Positions 46,176 to 56,711 are shown, counted from the stretch's first letter. The stretch is 64,000 bases of DNA from Phreatobacter cathodiphilus (GCF_003008515.1 NZ_CP027668.1:62001-126000), one strand, 5' to 3'. Notes: generated by a model not told the origin, from the sequence alone. Made by a program: numbers and translations.

Positions 46176-47276
46176 ATGGCGCAGCCCCTGATCCTCGTCT
46201 GCGCCGGCGGCACCGGCGGCCATCTCTTCCCGGCGGAAGCCCTGTCGGTGGCGCTCGCCGCCCGCGGCTGCCTCGTCGATCTCGTCACCGACGAGCGCGC
46301 CGAGAAATACGGCCGCGCCTTTCCCGCCCGCGCCACGCACATCGTCTCGTCGGCGACCATCGCATCGAAGAACCCGCTGGCGCTGGCGAAGACGCTCTTC
46401 GCCCTCGGCAGCGGCTATCTCCACGCCCGCAAGATCATCCGCGTGCTGAAGCCCGCCGCCGTCATCGGCTTCGGCGGCTATCCCACGCTGCCGCCGATGT
46501 TCGCGGCCACCCAGCTCGGCGTGCCGACCCTGATCCACGACCAGAACGCCGTAATGGGGCGCGCCAACCGCCAGCTCGCGCCGCGCGTCACCGCCATCGC
46601 CACCTCGTTCCCCGGCGTGCTCGACGGCGACCCGCCGCTCGCCGCCAAGGCGACCTTCACCGGCAACCCCGTCCGCCCGATGGTCATCGCGGCGGCGGGG
46701 ACGCCCTATGACGCACCGGTGGCCGGCGGGCCGTTCCGGCTCTGCGTCTTCGGTGGCAGCCAGGGCGCCCGCGTCATGAGCGAGATCCTGCCCGCCGCGC
46801 TCGAACAGGTGGACGCCGGCCTGCGCGCCCGCCTCCACCTCGTCCAGCAGGCCCGTGCCGAGGACAAGGCGGCGGTCGAGGCAGCCTATGCCCGGCTCGG
46901 CGTCGCCGCCGAGGTCGCGCCCTTCTTCGTCGACCTGCCGGAACGCCTGGCAGGAGCCCATCTCGTTGTCGCGCGCTCGGGGGCCTCCACCGTCGCCGAG
47001 CTCTCGGTCATCGGCAGGCCGTCGATCCTCGTGCCGCTGCCGCACGCCCTCGACCAGGACCAGCTGATGAACGCCGCGACGCTGGCCGCGGCCGGCGCGG
47101 CGACCGTCGTCAAGCAGGCGGACTTCGCCCCCGCCTGGCTCGCCGGCGAGCTTGCCCGGCTCCTCGCCGATCCCGCGCCGCTCGCCGCGGCTGCGGCCTC
47201 AGCGCGCGCCCAGGGCCATGCCGACGCCGCCGACCGCCTCGCCGACCTGGTGATGAAGACCGCGGGGATCGGATGA
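46176..47276 (+). CDS. murG: Lipid II synthase MurG
   Basis: 366 residues; transfers GlcNAc to lipid I on the inner face of the membrane. N-terminal glycine loop ILVCAGGTGGHLFPAEALS, then GFGGYPTLPPMFAATQLGVP, IHDQNAVMGRANRQLAPRV, GGSQGARVMSEILP and RSGASTVAELSVIGRPSILV. The C-terminal QxQ-like block is present as DQDQLMNAATL. Start ATG 46176. Confidence 0.97.
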   Translation: MAQPLILVCAGGTGGHLFPAEALSVALAARGCLVDLVTDERAEKYGRAFPARATHIVSSATIASKNPLALAKTLFALGSGYLHARKIIRVLKPAAVIGFGGYPTLPPMFAATQLGVPTLIHDQNAVMGRANRQLAPRVTAIATSFPGVLDGDPPLAAKATFTGNPVRPMVIAAAGTPYDAPVAGGPFRLCVFGGSQGARVMSEILPAALEQVDAGLRARLHLVQQARAEDKAAVEAAYARLGVAAEVAPFFVDLPERLAGAHLVVARSGASTVAELSVIGRPSILVPLPHALDQDQLMNAATLAAAGAATVVKQADFAPAWLAGELARLLADPAPLAAAAASARAQGHADAADRLADLVMKTAGIG

Positions 47277-47353
47277 TGGCTTCGCACTGACTTGATGCAG
47301 CCATCATTCTCCAGCTTCTGACCGCACCCTCCGAATCCGCAAGAAGACGCCCC

Positions 47354-48763
47354 ATGAAACTGCCCCGCGACATCGGACCCATCCATTTCATCGGCATCGG
47401 CGGCATCGGCATGTCCGGCATCGCCGAGGTGCTGCTCAACCTCGGCTACAAGGTGCAGGGGTCGGACGCCGCCGAGGGCTATACGATCAAGCGGCTGAAG
47501 GATCGGGGCGCCACCGTCACCATCGGCCACGCGGCGGAGAATCTCGGCGGGGCCGAGGTGGTGGTGGTCTCGACCGCCATCAAGAAGGACAATCCCGAAC
47601 TCGTCGCCGCCCGCGAGAAGCGCATTCCCGTGGTCCGCCGCGCCGAGATGCTCGCCGAGCTGATGCGGCTGAAGTCCTGCGTCGCCATCGCCGGCACCCA
47701 CGGCAAGACGACGACCACCTCGATGGTCTCCACCCTGCTCGACGCCGGCGGCTTCGATCCCACCATCGTCAATGGCGGCATCATCAACGCGCTCGGCACC
47801 AATGCCCGCCTCGGCGCCGGCAACTGGATGGTGGTCGAGGCTGACGAGAGCGACGGCTCATTCCTCAAACTGCCGGCCGATGTCGCCATCGTCACCAACA
47901 TCGATCCGGAGCACCTCGACCATTACGGCAATTTCGACGCGGTGAAGACGGCCTTCCGCTCCTTCATCGAGAACCTGCCCTTCTACGGTTTCGGCGTCAT
48001 GTGCATCGACCATCCGGTGGTGCAGGACATGGTCGGCGCCATCGCCGACCGCCGCGTCGTCACCTATGGCGAGAACCCGCAGGCCGACGTTCGCCTCATC
48101 GACGTCGACCTCACCGGCGGCCAGTGCCGGTTCAAGGTGCAGTTCCGCGACCGCGCCGGCGCCCTCGTCGAGGAGATCGACGATCTCGTCCTGCCCATGC
48201 CCGGCCGCCACAACGCTCTCAACGCCACCGCCGCCATCGCGGTCGCCCGTGAACTCGGCATGGCCGGTCCGCAGATCCGCAAGGCGCTGGCCGGCTTCGG
48301 CGGCGTCAAGCGCCGCTTCACCCGCACGGGCGAATGGAACGGGGCCACCATCTTCGACGATTACGGCCACCATCCCGTGGAGATCGCCGCCGTGCTGAAG
48401 GCGGCGCGCGCCTCCACCGACAAACAGGTCATCGCCATCGTCCAGCCGCATCGCTACACGCGGCTCGCCTCGCTGTTCAACGAGTTCTGCACCTGCTTCA
48501 ACGACGCCGACCACGTCATCGTCGCCGACGTCTATGCCGCCGGCGAGCAGCCGATCTCCGGCGCCTCCCGCGACGACCTCGTCTCCGGCCTGAAGACGCG
48601 CGGCCACAAGTCGGTGGTGGCGCTGGAGAGCCCGGCGCGGCTTGCGAGCCTCGTCGCCGGGGTGGCGAAGCCCGGCGACTACGTCATCTGCCTCGGCGCC
48701 GGCAACATCACGCAATGGGCCTATGCCCTGCCGGGCGAGCTCGAAGCCCTGGCGCGGGAGTGA
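47354..48763 (+). CDS. murC: UDP-MurNAc:L-Ala ligase
   Basis: 469 residues; first amino-acid ligase of the muropeptide stem. It has [31 protein letters not shown], the ATP loop [54 protein letters not shown] and [18 protein letters not shown]. Its stop lies at the start of murB, coupling the two. Confidence 0.97.
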   Translation: MKLPRDIGPIHFIGIGGIGMSGIAEVLLNLGYKVQGSDAAEGYTIKRLKDRGATVTIGHAAENLGGAEVVVVSTAIKKDNPELVAAREKRIPVVRRAEMLAELMRLKSCVAIAGTHGKTTTTSMVSTLLDAGGFDPTIVNGGIINALGTNARLGAGNWMVVEADESDGSFLKLPADVAIVTNIDPEHLDHYGNFDAVKTAFRSFIENLPFYGFGVMCIDHPVVQDMVGAIADRRVVTYGENPQADVRLIDVDLTGGQCRFKVQFRDRAGALVEEIDDLVLPMPGRHNALNATAAIAVARELGMAGPQIRKALAGFGGVKRRFTRTGEWNGATIFDDYGHHPVEIAAVLKAARASTDKQVIAIVQPHRYTRLASLFNEFCTCFNDADHVIVADVYAAGEQPISGASRDDLVSGLKTRGHKSVVALESPARLASLVAGVAKPGDYVICLGAGNITQWAYALPGELEALARE

Positions 48764-48765
48764 CC

Positions 48766-49689
48766 GTGTTCGACGACATCACGCCGCTGATCCGCAGCCT
48801 CGCGCCGGACCTGCGCGGGCGCCTCGCCGCGAACGAGCCGATGGCCCCGCTCACCTGGTTCCGCGTCGGCGGGCCGGCCCAGGTCCTGTTCACGCCCGAG
48901 GACGAGGCCGATCTCGCCTATCTGCTCGCCCGTCTTCCCGCCGACATGCCCGTGATGCCCGTCGGGGTCGGGTCCAACCTCATCGTCCGCGACGGCGGCG
49001 TCGAAGGCGTCGTGGTGCGCCTTCGCCCCCGCGGCTTCGGCGAGGTGACGGTGGAGGGGACCCGCATCACCGCCGGTGCCGTCGCCCCCGACAAGCGCGT
49101 GGCCGAGGCGGCCGCCGCCGCCGGCCTCGGCGGGCTCGAGTTCTACTACGGCATTCCCGGCACCATCGGCGGGGCGCTGACCATGAATGCCGGCGCCAAT
49201 GGCGGCGAGACGAAGGACGTGCTGGTGGAGGCCCGCGCCGTCACGCGCGAGGGGGAGACGCTGATCCTCTCCAATGCCGCCATGAACTTCGTCTATCGCA
49301 AGTCCGACGTCGGCCGCCCGGTGATCTTCACCTCCGCCATCTTCGAGGGCGTCCCGACCGACCCGGCGATCATCCGCGAGCGGATGGAGGCCGTGCAGCA
49401 TCACCGCGAGACGGTGCAGCCGATCCGCGAAAAGACCGGCGGCTCCACCTTCAAGAACCCGCCCGGCCATTCCGCCTGGAAGCTCATCGATGCCGCCGGC
49501 TGCCGCGGCCTGAGGCTCGGCGGCGCGCAGGTGTCGGAGATGCATTGCAACTTCCTCATCAACACCGGCACCGCCACCGCCGCCGACATCGAGGCGCTCG
49601 GCGAGGAGGTGCGTCGGCGGGTGCGGGAGACCAGCGGCGTCGAGCTGCAATGGGAGATCAAGCGCGTGGGGGTAAGCGGTAAGACGTAA
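48766..49689 (+). CDS. murB: UDP-N-acetylenolpyruvylglucosamine reductase
   Basis: A 307-residue FAD enzyme that reduces enolpyruvyl-UDP-GlcNAc to UDP-MurNAc. It has [60 protein letters not shown] and [20 protein letters not shown] with the catalytic serine. Start: GTG 48766 has GGGAG five bases upstream; GTG at 48760, inside the murC stop, is the alternative. It is followed not by ddl directly but by a toxin-antitoxin pair. Confidence 0.95.
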   Translation: MFDDITPLIRSLAPDLRGRLAANEPMAPLTWFRVGGPAQVLFTPEDEADLAYLLARLPADMPVMPVGVGSNLIVRDGGVEGVVVRLRPRGFGEVTVEGTRITAGAVAPDKRVAEAAAAAGLGGLEFYYGIPGTIGGALTMNAGANGGETKDVLVEARAVTREGETLILSNAAMNFVYRKSDVGRPVIFTSAIFEGVPTDPAIIRERMEAVQHHRETVQPIREKTGGSTFKNPPGHSAWKLIDAAGCRGLRLGGAQVSEMHCNFLINTGTATAADIEALGEEVRRRVRETSGVELQWEIKRVGVSGKT

Positions 49690-49754
49690 GACGCTTTACT
49701 GTAGGTCGAGGCGTCCCTATGTCTCACACCAGCGCGTCGCGTCAGGAGGACACC

Positions 49755-49988
49755 ATGTCGAAGGCTGCTCGGAAGGTGCATGTCTCCAAGCTCTCCTCGA
49801 AGAGCCAGACCGTGCTGCCGCGCGCGGTCCGCGATCACCTCAAGCTCGGTCCGGGCGACACCGTACGCTACGTGATCACCGACAAGGCGGTCATGATCGA
49901 AAAGGACGACGATCTGATCGACGATCCCTTCATCACCTTCACCGAATGGGCGAGCCCCATCGACGAGGCGGGATATGCCGATCTCTGA
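49755..49988 (+). CDS. AbrB/SpoVT-type antitoxin
   Basis: A 77-residue protein with VHVSKLSSKSQTVLPRAVRD and HLKLGPGDTVRYVIT, the swapped-hairpin AbrB DNA-binding fold used by MazE-like antitoxins. The C-terminal tail (DDLIDDPFITFTEWASPIDE) is acidic and aromatic, suited to mask the toxin. ATG 49755 follows AGGAGG. It overlaps the toxin gene by 14 bases. The pair lies between murB and ddl, where the cluster normally has no such genes. Confidence 0.9.
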   Translation: MSKAARKVHVSKLSSKSQTVLPRAVRDHLKLGPGDTVRYVITDKAVMIEKDDDLIDDPFITFTEWASPIDEAGYADL

Positions 49989-50325
49989 AGGGCAATACCT
50001 CCCGCGCGGTTCGGTCGTGGTGGTGCCCTTTCCCTACACGGATGGCGACGCCCAGCGCCGCCGCCCCGCTCTGGTGTTCTCCAACATGTCGCTGGCCGAG
50101 ACCGGATATTATTGGCTCGCGATGATAACGGGGGCGGAAAACCCTCCGATGCCCTTCGATGTGACTGTGCCTGACCATGGCGCCATCGGCCTGGCGATTC
50201 CGTCCGTCGTCCGCACCATCAAGATCGTCTGCGTCGAGCCCAAGCTCATCGTCAGGCCCATCGGACGCCTCGACGAGCAAACGCTCGATCGCGTGATGAC
50301 CAACATTCGGGCGCGGGTCGCATGA
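49975..50325 (+). CDS. MazF/PemK-type toxin
   Basis: A 116-residue protein with the MazF/PemK/Kid fold: LPRGSVVVVPFPYTDGDAQR, RRRPALVFSNMSL, then SVVRTIKIVCVEPKLIVRPI and GRLDEQTLDRVMTNI. These toxins are usually sequence-specific mRNA endonucleases. The start overlaps the antitoxin gene, the common order antitoxin-toxin. It stops 34 bases before ddl, so its promoter or read-through could affect ddl and the ftsQAZ genes. Confidence 0.88.
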   Translation: MPISEGQYLPRGSVVVVPFPYTDGDAQRRRPALVFSNMSLAETGYYWLAMITGAENPPMPFDVTVPDHGAIGLAIPSVVRTIKIVCVEPKLIVRPIGRLDEQTLDRVMTNIRARVA

Positions 50326-50359
50326 CCGCGCCGGCAGGGCTGCGAGCTCAGGAGTGACC

Positions 50360-51283
50360 ATGACCAAACCCCATGTCGCCGTCCTCTATGGCGGCTGGTC
50401 CGCCGAGCGCGAGGTCTCGCTTGCCTCCGGCACCGCCTGCGCCGACGCGCTGGAGAGCCGCGGCTACCGGGTGACCCGCGTCGACGTCGGCCGTGACATC
50501 GCGCTCCGCCTGGCCGAGCTGAAGCCGGACGTGGCGCTGAACGTCACCCATGGCCGCCCCGGCGAGGACGGCACGCTCGCCGGCATCCTCGAGGTGATGC
50601 AGATCCCCTACAGCCATTCCGGCGTCATGGCCTCGGCGCTATGCATGGACAAGGCGATGGCCAAGAAGGTCATGGCGGCGGCCGGCGTTCCCGTGCCGGG
50701 AGGGCTCATCGTGCCGCGCCGCGAGGCCGCCCGCGAGCACCTCCTGCCGCGCCCCTACGTGATCAAGCCCAACACCGACGGCTCATCCCTCGGCGTCTTC
50801 ATCGTCACCAAGGACCACGAACATCCGCCCCAGGAACTGCACTCCACCGAGTGGACGCTCGGCGACTCGGTGCTGGTCGAACCCTTCATCGCCGGCAAGG
50901 AATTGACCTGCGCGGTAATGGGTGACCGCGCCCTCGGCGTCATCGAGATCACCTTCGCCGGAACCTTCTACGACTACGAGGCGAAATATGCCCCGGGGGG
51001 GTCCAAGCACCTGATTCCGGCGCCGCTTAAACCAAATATTTACTCTGAGGTTCAAAGACTGTCCCTCGCAGCGCATCAGGCGCTCGGCTGTAAAGGGGTC
51101 AGCCGTGCGGACTTCAGATACGACGATACGCCCGGCGGAACCGGGCAGCTCGTCTGCCTCGAAGTCAACACGCAGCCCGGGATGACCGGGACTTCGCTCG
51201 TCCCCGACATGGCCGCTCACGAAGGTGTCTCGTTCGCCGAGCTGGTCGAATGGATGGTATTGGACGCGTCTCTCGATCGTTGA
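50360..51283 (+). CDS. ddl: D-alanine:D-alanine ligase
   Basis: 307 residues of the DdlB type; makes the dipeptide used by MurF. It has VAVLYGGWSAEREVSLASG, NVTHGRPGEDGTLAGILEVM, YVIKPNTDGSSLGVFIV, EPFIAGKELTCAVMG and LEVNTQPGMTGTSLVPDMAA. The usual glycine/alanine and tyrosine positions are present. ATG 50360 has AGGAG five bases upstream. Its end overlaps ftsQ by 34 bases. Confidence 0.96.
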   Translation: MTKPHVAVLYGGWSAEREVSLASGTACADALESRGYRVTRVDVGRDIALRLAELKPDVALNVTHGRPGEDGTLAGILEVMQIPYSHSGVMASALCMDKAMAKKVMAAAGVPVPGGLIVPRREAAREHLLPRPYVIKPNTDGSSLGVFIVTKDHEHPPQELHSTEWTLGDSVLVEPFIAGKELTCAVMGDRALGVIEITFAGTFYDYEAKYAPGGSKHLIPAPLKPNIYSEVQRLSLAAHQALGCKGVSRADFRYDDTPGGTGQLVCLEVNTQPGMTGTSLVPDMAAHEGVSFAELVEWMVLDASLDR

Positions 51284-52269
51284 CCGCCAGGCTCGCCGGA
51301 GCCGGGGCGGACGCGCTCGCCCAGGCCAGCGAAAGGCTGCGGTCCTCCGCCGCCCCCTCGCACCGGGAAGCCGCGTTCGACGGCTACGCCCGGCCGAGCG
51401 CCGTCGGCCTGCGCCTGCGCCGCCTGTCGAGCCGCATGGCCGGCATCCGCCTGCCGCGCCGCACCGGCCTCGTCGCCACGCTCATCCTCTTCGCCGCCAC
51501 CGGCCTCTACGGCGTCCAGCGCGGCGGCCACTGGCCCGTCGTCAACGAGGCGCTGCTCTCGGTGGGCGACCGCGCCGCCAATGCCGCCGGCCTCCAGGTG
51601 CGCGGCGTCCGCCTCACCGGCAACAGCCAGATGAGCCACGCCCAGGTGCTGGAAGTCGCCGGCGTCCATCCCGAGACCTCCGTGCTCTTCTTCGACGCCG
51701 ACCAGGCCCGCGAGCGCCTGAAGGCCAATTCCTGGATCGCCGACGCCACCGTGCAGAAGCTCTATCCGGACCAGATCATGATCTCGGTGGTCGAGCGCGA
51801 GCCCTTCGCGCTGTGGCAGCTCGACGGCCGCATCCAGGTCATCGCCGCCGACGGCCGCGTCATCGTCGACCATCTCGATGCCCGCTTCCAGCATCTGCCG
51901 CTCCTCGTCGGCAAGGGTGCCGGCGAGCGTGCCCGCGAGATCGTCGGCCTGCTCGGCGATCACCCCGACGTGGCCAAGGTCGTGCGCGCCGCCGTGCTCG
52001 TCGCCGAGCGCCGCTGGACCCTCGTACTGAAGAACGGAATCGACGTGCGCCTGCCCGACACCGATCTCGACCGTGCCATGGTCGACCTCGCCCGCCTCGA
52101 CGGCGAGCGCCGGCTGATGACGCGCGACGTCACCATGATCGACATGCGCATTCCCGGCCGGGTCACCGTCCGCCTGTCCGAGGACGCGATGAAGGCCCAC
52201 GAGGCGGCCCTCAAGGAGCGCGACCGCGAGCGTGCCCGCCGCCGCGCCCAGCAGGGCCTGCGCACATGA
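51250..52269 (+). CDS. ftsQ: Cell-division protein FtsQ
   Basis: 339 residues. A long basic cytoplasmic part (1-72), one membrane helix (about 74-92, GLVATLILFAATGLYGVQRG), a POTRA domain (LQVRGVRLTGNSQMSHAQVL) and the FtsQ beta domain with PDQIMISVVEREPFALWQLD. It holds FtsB and FtsL in the divisome. It overlaps the ddl end by 34 bases, and its own stop overlaps the ftsA start. Confidence 0.93.
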   Translation: MDGIGRVSRSLTARLAGAGADALAQASERLRSSAAPSHREAAFDGYARPSAVGLRLRRLSSRMAGIRLPRRTGLVATLILFAATGLYGVQRGGHWPVVNEALLSVGDRAANAAGLQVRGVRLTGNSQMSHAQVLEVAGVHPETSVLFFDADQARERLKANSWIADATVQKLYPDQIMISVVEREPFALWQLDGRIQVIAADGRVIVDHLDARFQHLPLLVGKGAGERAREIVGLLGDHPDVAKVVRAAVLVAERRWTLVLKNGIDVRLPDTDLDRAMVDLARLDGERRLMTRDVTMIDMRIPGRVTVRLSEDAMKAHEAALKERDRERARRRAQQGLRT

Positions 52270-53591
52270 CCGCGCCCTTCCGCCACGGCCTGACCCCGAA
52301 GATGAAGCCCATTTCGCCGAAGCGCTCGGCGATCATGTGCGTTCTCGACATCGGCACCTCGAAGATCGTCTGCATGATCGTGCGGCTGCGTCCGCGCGAG
52401 GGCACGGACATCCTGCCGAATCGCACCCACAAGGCCGAAATCCTCGGCATCGGCCACACCCGCGCCCGCGGCATGAAGGCCGGCGCCATCGCCGACATGG
52501 CCAAGGCCGAGGCGGCCATCCGCCAGGCGGTGGACGCAGCCGAGCGCATGGCCGAGGTCCAGGTCGACCGCGTCATCGTCACCGTCTCCGCTGGCCGCAT
52601 CGGTTCGGAGCAGTACGAGGCCCGCGTCACCTGCCCCTCGCCCCGCGTCCAGGAGCAGGACCTTCACCGCGTGCTGCAGGCCGCCTCCGACCACTCGGTG
52701 CGGCAGGGCAGGGCGGTCCTCCATTCCATGCCCGTCGGCTTCCGGCTCGACGACACCCGCGGCATCAAGGACCCGCGCGGCATGCTCGGCTCCTCGCTCG
52801 GCGTCGACATGCACGTCGTCACCTGCGACGCCGCCACCGCCCGCAACCTCATGCTCTGCATCGAGCGCTGCCACCTCACCGTGGAGGCCCTCGTCGCCGC
52901 TCCCTTCGCCGCCGGCCTCGCGGTGCTCACCGACGACGAGGCCGAGCTCGGCACGGTCTGCCTCGACATGGGCGCCGGCACCACGACGCTGTCGGTCTTC
53001 GCCGGCGGCCACTTCGTCCATGCAGACGCCGTTGCCGTGGGATCCCATCACGTCACCATGGACCTCGCCCGCGGCCTGTCGACGCGCCTCTCCGACGCGG
53101 AGCGCATCAAGGTGCTGAACGGCGCCTGTTTCGCCGCCAAGTCGGACGAGCGCGACATCGTCAACGTCCCCTCCATCTCCGAGGACGAGCGCGACATCCC
53201 CAATTCGGTGTCGCGGGCGCAGATCATCCGCATCATCCGCCCGCGTATCGACGAGATCCTCGAAATGGTGCGCGACCGCCTCGTCGCCGCCGGCTCCGCC
53301 GCCGAAGTCGGCCGCCGCCTCGTCCTCACCGGCGGCGGCGCCCAGCTTCCCGGCCTCGCCGATCTCGCCGCCCAGGTCTTCGGCCGCCAGGTCCGGGTCG
53401 CCCGGCCGGTCGGCATCACCGGATTGCCCGACAGCGCCAAGGGTCCGCCCTTCGCCGCCGCGGTCGGCCTCACCGTCTATCCGCAGATCGCGGGTGCCGA
53501 GCATTTCGAACCGCAGCGGCGCTTCCTCGCCGCCACCGGGACGGACGGCTACTTCACCCGGGTGGGCCGTTGGATCAGGGACAGTTTCTAG
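52266..53591 (+). CDS. ftsA: Cell-division protein FtsA
   Basis: A 441-residue actin-family ATPase that tethers FtsZ to the membrane. Phosphate loop VLDIGTSKIVCMIVRL, 1C-domain stretch EQYEARVTCPSPRVQEQDL, second loop CLDMGAGTTTLSVFAGG, adenosine motif VLTGGGAQLPGLADLA. The C-terminal GYFTRVGRWIRDSF is the amphipathic membrane helix. Coupled to ftsQ by ATGA. Confidence 0.97.
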   Translation: MTAPFRHGLTPKMKPISPKRSAIMCVLDIGTSKIVCMIVRLRPREGTDILPNRTHKAEILGIGHTRARGMKAGAIADMAKAEAAIRQAVDAAERMAEVQVDRVIVTVSAGRIGSEQYEARVTCPSPRVQEQDLHRVLQAASDHSVRQGRAVLHSMPVGFRLDDTRGIKDPRGMLGSSLGVDMHVVTCDAATARNLMLCIERCHLTVEALVAAPFAAGLAVLTDDEAELGTVCLDMGAGTTTLSVFAGGHFVHADAVAVGSHHVTMDLARGLSTRLSDAERIKVLNGACFAAKSDERDIVNVPSISEDERDIPNSVSRAQIIRIIRPRIDEILEMVRDRLVAAGSAAEVGRRLVLTGGGAQLPGLADLAAQVFGRQVRVARPVGITGLPDSAKGPPFAAAVGLTVYPQIAGAEHFEPQRRFLAATGTDGYFTRVGRWIRDSF

Positions 53592-53712
53592 ACCATTCCG
53601 GCCGCGTCAATGCGGCCCGGACCCGAGCACGCGATGCCGGTTGCCGCCGGCGAAGCACCGACAGTAGAAAAGCGACGTGGCAGTCGCGTGAGTGATTCGA
53701 ACGAGGCTCATG

Positions 53713-55413
53713 ATGACCATCAACCTGAAGATGCCCGACATTCGGGAACTGAAGCCCCGGATCACCGTATTCGGCGTCGGCGGCGCGGGCGGCAACGCCG
53801 TCAACAACATGATCGAGGGCGGCCTTCAGGGCTGTGACTTCGTCGTCGCCAACACCGACGCCCAGGCGCTGTCCTCGGCCAAGGCCGAGCGCATCATCCA
53901 GATGGGCCTCGCGGTCACCTCGGGCCTCGGCGCCGGCTCGCACCCGGAAGTCGGCGCGGCCGCGGCGGAAGAGGTCATCGACGAGATCCGTGACCAGCTC
54001 TCCGGCTCGCACATGGCCTTCATCACCGCCGGCATGGGCGGCGGCACCGGCACGGGTGCTGCCCCGGTCATCGCCCGCATTGCCCGCGAGCTCGGCATCC
54101 TCACCGTCGGCGTCGTCACCAAGCCCTTCCACTTCGAGGGCGTGCGCCGCATGAAGACGGCCGAGGCCGGCATCGTCGAGCTGCAGAAGTCGGTCGACAC
54201 CCTCATCGTCATCCCGAACCAGAACCTGTTCCGGGTGGCCAACGAGAGGACCACCTTCACCGACGCCTTCGCCATGGCCGACCAGGTGCTCTACTCGGGC
54301 GTCGCCTGCATCACCGACCTGATGGTCAAGGAAGGCCTGATCAACCTCGACTTCGCCGACGTGCGCGCCGTCATGCGCGACATGGGCAAGGCGATGATGG
54401 GCACGGGTGAGGCCACCGGCGAGCGCCGCGCCATCACCGCCGCGGAAGCCGCCATCGCCAACCCGCTCCTCGACGAGACCTCGATGAAGGGCGCCCGCGG
54501 CCTCCTCATCTCGATCACCGGCGGCAACGACCTCACCCTCTTCGAGGTGGACGAGGCGGCGACCCGCATCCGCGAGGAGGTCGACCCCGAGGCCAACATC
54601 ATCCTCGGCGCCACCTTCGACAACGCCCTCGACGGCACCATCCGCGTCTCGGTGGTGGCCACCGGCATCGACCTGTCGGCCCAGGGCGCCAACACCCAGA
54701 CCATCGCCGAGATGACCGCCAAGCTGCGCCAGAGCGCCCAGCGCATGGCCCAGCTCCAGCAGCCCGCCCCGGCTCCCGCTCCGGCCCCCGCGCCGCAGCC
54801 GGTCGCCCAGGCTCCCGTCGAGGCCGAGCCGCAGATCTACGACCTTCCCGCTGCCGAGGCGCCGGCGCCTGCCGCCGTCGTCACCGAGAGCGAGGTCGTC
54901 CTGCAGCCGGTCGTCGCCAAGCCCGCCCTCTTCCGCGAGGCCCCGGTGGAGCTCGACCAGCCGCTGATGCCGCCGCGCGACGAGCCGATCCCGGCCCGCG
55001 ACTTCATCCCGCCGGCCGCCGAGAAGCCGATGCGCCCCGTGCGCATGCCGACGACGGACGAACTGCCGCCCATCGTCCGCCAGCAGCTTCGCGCCGAGCC
55101 CGCCCCGGCTTCCCGCGCCGAGGACAACCCGGTGGAGCGCAAGCGCACTTCGCTGATGGAGAAGCTCCAGTCGATCGGCTTCACCCGCAAGCCCGAGGCG
55201 GCCGAGGCTCCGGCTCCGGCGCCGCGTGCCGCCCCGCCGCTGCAGCCGGCTCGCCCGCTCGCCCAGGCGCCCCGCATGCCGGCAGCGCCCGCTCCGCAGA
55301 TGCGCCGCGAGCCCTCGGGCCTCGACATCCACGGCCGTCCCGCAGCGCAGCAACAGCGCGCCGACGACGAGCATCTGGACATCCCGGCCTTCCTGCGCCG
55401 GCAGGCCAATTGA
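53713..55413 (+). CDS. ftsZ: Cell-division GTPase FtsZ with long C-terminal linker
   Basis: A 566-residue tubulin homolog forming the Z-ring. GTP-binding blocks [36 protein letters not shown] (tubulin signature) and [11 protein letters not shown]. The globular part ends near 320. A linker of about 220 residues, very rich in Pro, Ala, Gln and Glu, follows, then the conserved tail [10 protein letters not shown] that binds FtsA. The long linker is typical for alphaproteobacteria. GAGG lies six bases before ATG 53713; ATG 53710 is an alternative. Confidence 0.97.
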   Translation: MTINLKMPDIRELKPRITVFGVGGAGGNAVNNMIEGGLQGCDFVVANTDAQALSSAKAERIIQMGLAVTSGLGAGSHPEVGAAAAEEVIDEIRDQLSGSHMAFITAGMGGGTGTGAAPVIARIARELGILTVGVVTKPFHFEGVRRMKTAEAGIVELQKSVDTLIVIPNQNLFRVANERTTFTDAFAMADQVLYSGVACITDLMVKEGLINLDFADVRAVMRDMGKAMMGTGEATGERRAITAAEAAIANPLLDETSMKGARGLLISITGGNDLTLFEVDEAATRIREEVDPEANIILGATFDNALDGTIRVSVVATGIDLSAQGANTQTIAEMTAKLRQSAQRMAQLQQPAPAPAPAPAPQPVAQAPVEAEPQIYDLPAAEAPAPAAVVTESEVVLQPVVAKPALFREAPVELDQPLMPPRDEPIPARDFIPPAAEKPMRPVRMPTTDELPPIVRQQLRAEPAPASRAEDNPVERKRTSLMEKLQSIGFTRKPEAAEAPAPAPRAAPPLQPARPLAQAPRMPAAPAPQMRREPSGLDIHGRPAAQQQRADDEHLDIPAFLRRQAN

Positions 55414-55465
55414 GGCCTTTTCGGCCGCTCGGCCGAATTGTTACCAAATCTTGCAGCGCTTCAAT

Positions 55466-55498
55466 TTACCCGGGTGTGAACCACCCGGGTAAGTTTTT
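55466..55498 (+). terminator. Intrinsic terminator of the dcw cluster after ftsZ
   Basis: TTACCCGGGTG (55466-55476) and CACCCGGGTAA (55482-55492) form an 11-bp stem with a five-base loop, followed by GTTTTTG. It should end transcription after ftsZ. Confidence 0.92.
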
Positions 55499-55775
55499 GT
55501 TAACGCCCGCTTTTTAAGGTGTTAACACAGTTTCGAGAATGCGTCGGAATTCTGGTAACAGTCCGACATAAACCGTGACTTGGCCCTCCCGGAGGGGGTG
55601 TTTATGGTCCGGCCGCGACGAGGTTGGATGAACCGGTGGGGCGATTCGCTTCACTGCAACAAAATCCCGGATCGGCACCCCCGCAATCTGGACCACCGCG
55701 TCAGGTCATGAATGGAGCCATCCCGCTCGGGTGAGGTTCACGAACCTCCTCCTTTTCGGGTGGCAGAGACGGTCG
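55499..55775. other. Gap between the ftsZ terminator and lpxC
   Basis: About 280 bases without a gene, AT-rich at first (GTTAAC twice near 55500-55525). It should hold the lpxC promoter. It contains CACTGCAACAAAAT (55652-55665), found again upstream of the small DUF1127-like gene at 62815. No riboswitch-like structure is obvious. Confidence 0.5.
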
Positions 55776-56711
55776 ATGATGAAGCCTGCCAGGCAAACGA
55801 CGCTACACGACGCGGTCCAGCTCGACGGGATCGGCGTCCACTCGGGAGCTGCGGTGTCGGTGACGCTGCACCCCGCCGAGGCCGGTAGCGGCATCGCCTT
55901 TCTGCGCTCCGACCAGGACCATGCCGAAATTCCCGCCGTCTTCCGCAACGTCTCCTCGGCCGACCTGTCCACCGTCATCGGCAAGCCTGAACGCGGCGGC
56001 GTCGCCACCGTCGAGCACCTGATGGCGGCACTGGCCGGCCTCGGCATCGACAATTGCCTCGTCGAGGTCGACGGGCCGGAAATGCCGATCCTCGACGGTT
56101 CCGCCGCTCCCTTCGTCGCCGCCATCGACCAGGCCGGGATCCGCACCCTCGACGCCACCCGCCGCATGGTGAAGGTGCTGAAGTCGGTCGTGCTGGAGAC
56201 CGAGCGCGGCGTGGTCGAGCTGCATCCCCACGACCGCGGCCTGCGCCTCGAGGTCGAGATCGACTTCGACAACGCCATGATCGGCCGTCAGCTCTTCGGC
56301 ATGGACCTCGACGCCGGCGCCTTCCGCCGCGAGGTCGCCCGTGCCCGCACCTTCGGCTTCATGCAGGACGTCAGCCGGCTCTGGGCCGTCAACAAGGCCC
56401 TCGGCGCCTCGCTGGAGAACACCGTCGTCGTCGGCGACGACCGCATCCTCAATCCCGAGGGCCTGCGCTTCCGCGACGAGTTCGTCCGCCACAAGCTTCT
56501 CGACGCGGTCGGCGACCTGTCGCTCGCCGGCGCGCCGCTGATCGGCCGATTCCGCTCCTATCGGGGCGGCCACCGCATGAACGTCAAGCTGCTCGAGGCG
56601 CTCTTCGCCGACCCGACGGCCTATGCCATCGTCGAGCAGACCGCCCGCCGCGAGCGCGGCCATGCCGATATCGGCGTGTCGGTCGCCGCCTACGGGCCGG
56701 ACGCCAACTGA
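55776..56711 (+). CDS. lpxC: UDP-3-O-acyl-N-acetylglucosamine deacetylase LpxC
   Basis: 311 residues; the committed step of lipid A synthesis, a zinc enzyme. It has the N-terminal TLHDAVQLDGIGVHSGAAVS, zinc ligand H in VATVEHLMAALAGLGIDNCL, GDDRILNPEGLRFRDEFVRH and the ligands H and D in RHKLLDAVGDLSLAG, and the last-domain RGGHRMNVKLLEAL. ATG 55776 (then 55779) fits the family start; the longer GTG start at 55731 does not. It is transcribed separately from ftsZ. Confidence 0.96.
   Translation: MMKPARQTTLHDAVQLDGIGVHSGAAVSVTLHPAEAGSGIAFLRSDQDHAEIPAVFRNVSSADLSTVIGKPERGGVATVEHLMAALAGLGIDNCLVEVDGPEMPILDGSAAPFVAAIDQAGIRTLDATRRMVKVLKSVVLETERGVVELHPHDRGLRLEVEIDFDNAMIGRQLFGMDLDAGAFRREVARARTFGFMQDVSRLWAVNKALGASLENTVVVGDDRILNPEGLRFRDEFVRHKLLDAVGDLSLAGAPLIGRFRSYRGGHRMNVKLLEALFADPTAYAIVEQTARRERGHADIGVSVAAYGPDAN

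Noticed and set aside
55499-55530. CtrA-binding site before lpxC
   Set aside because: TTAA repeats occur but with spacings of 10 and 4 instead of 7.
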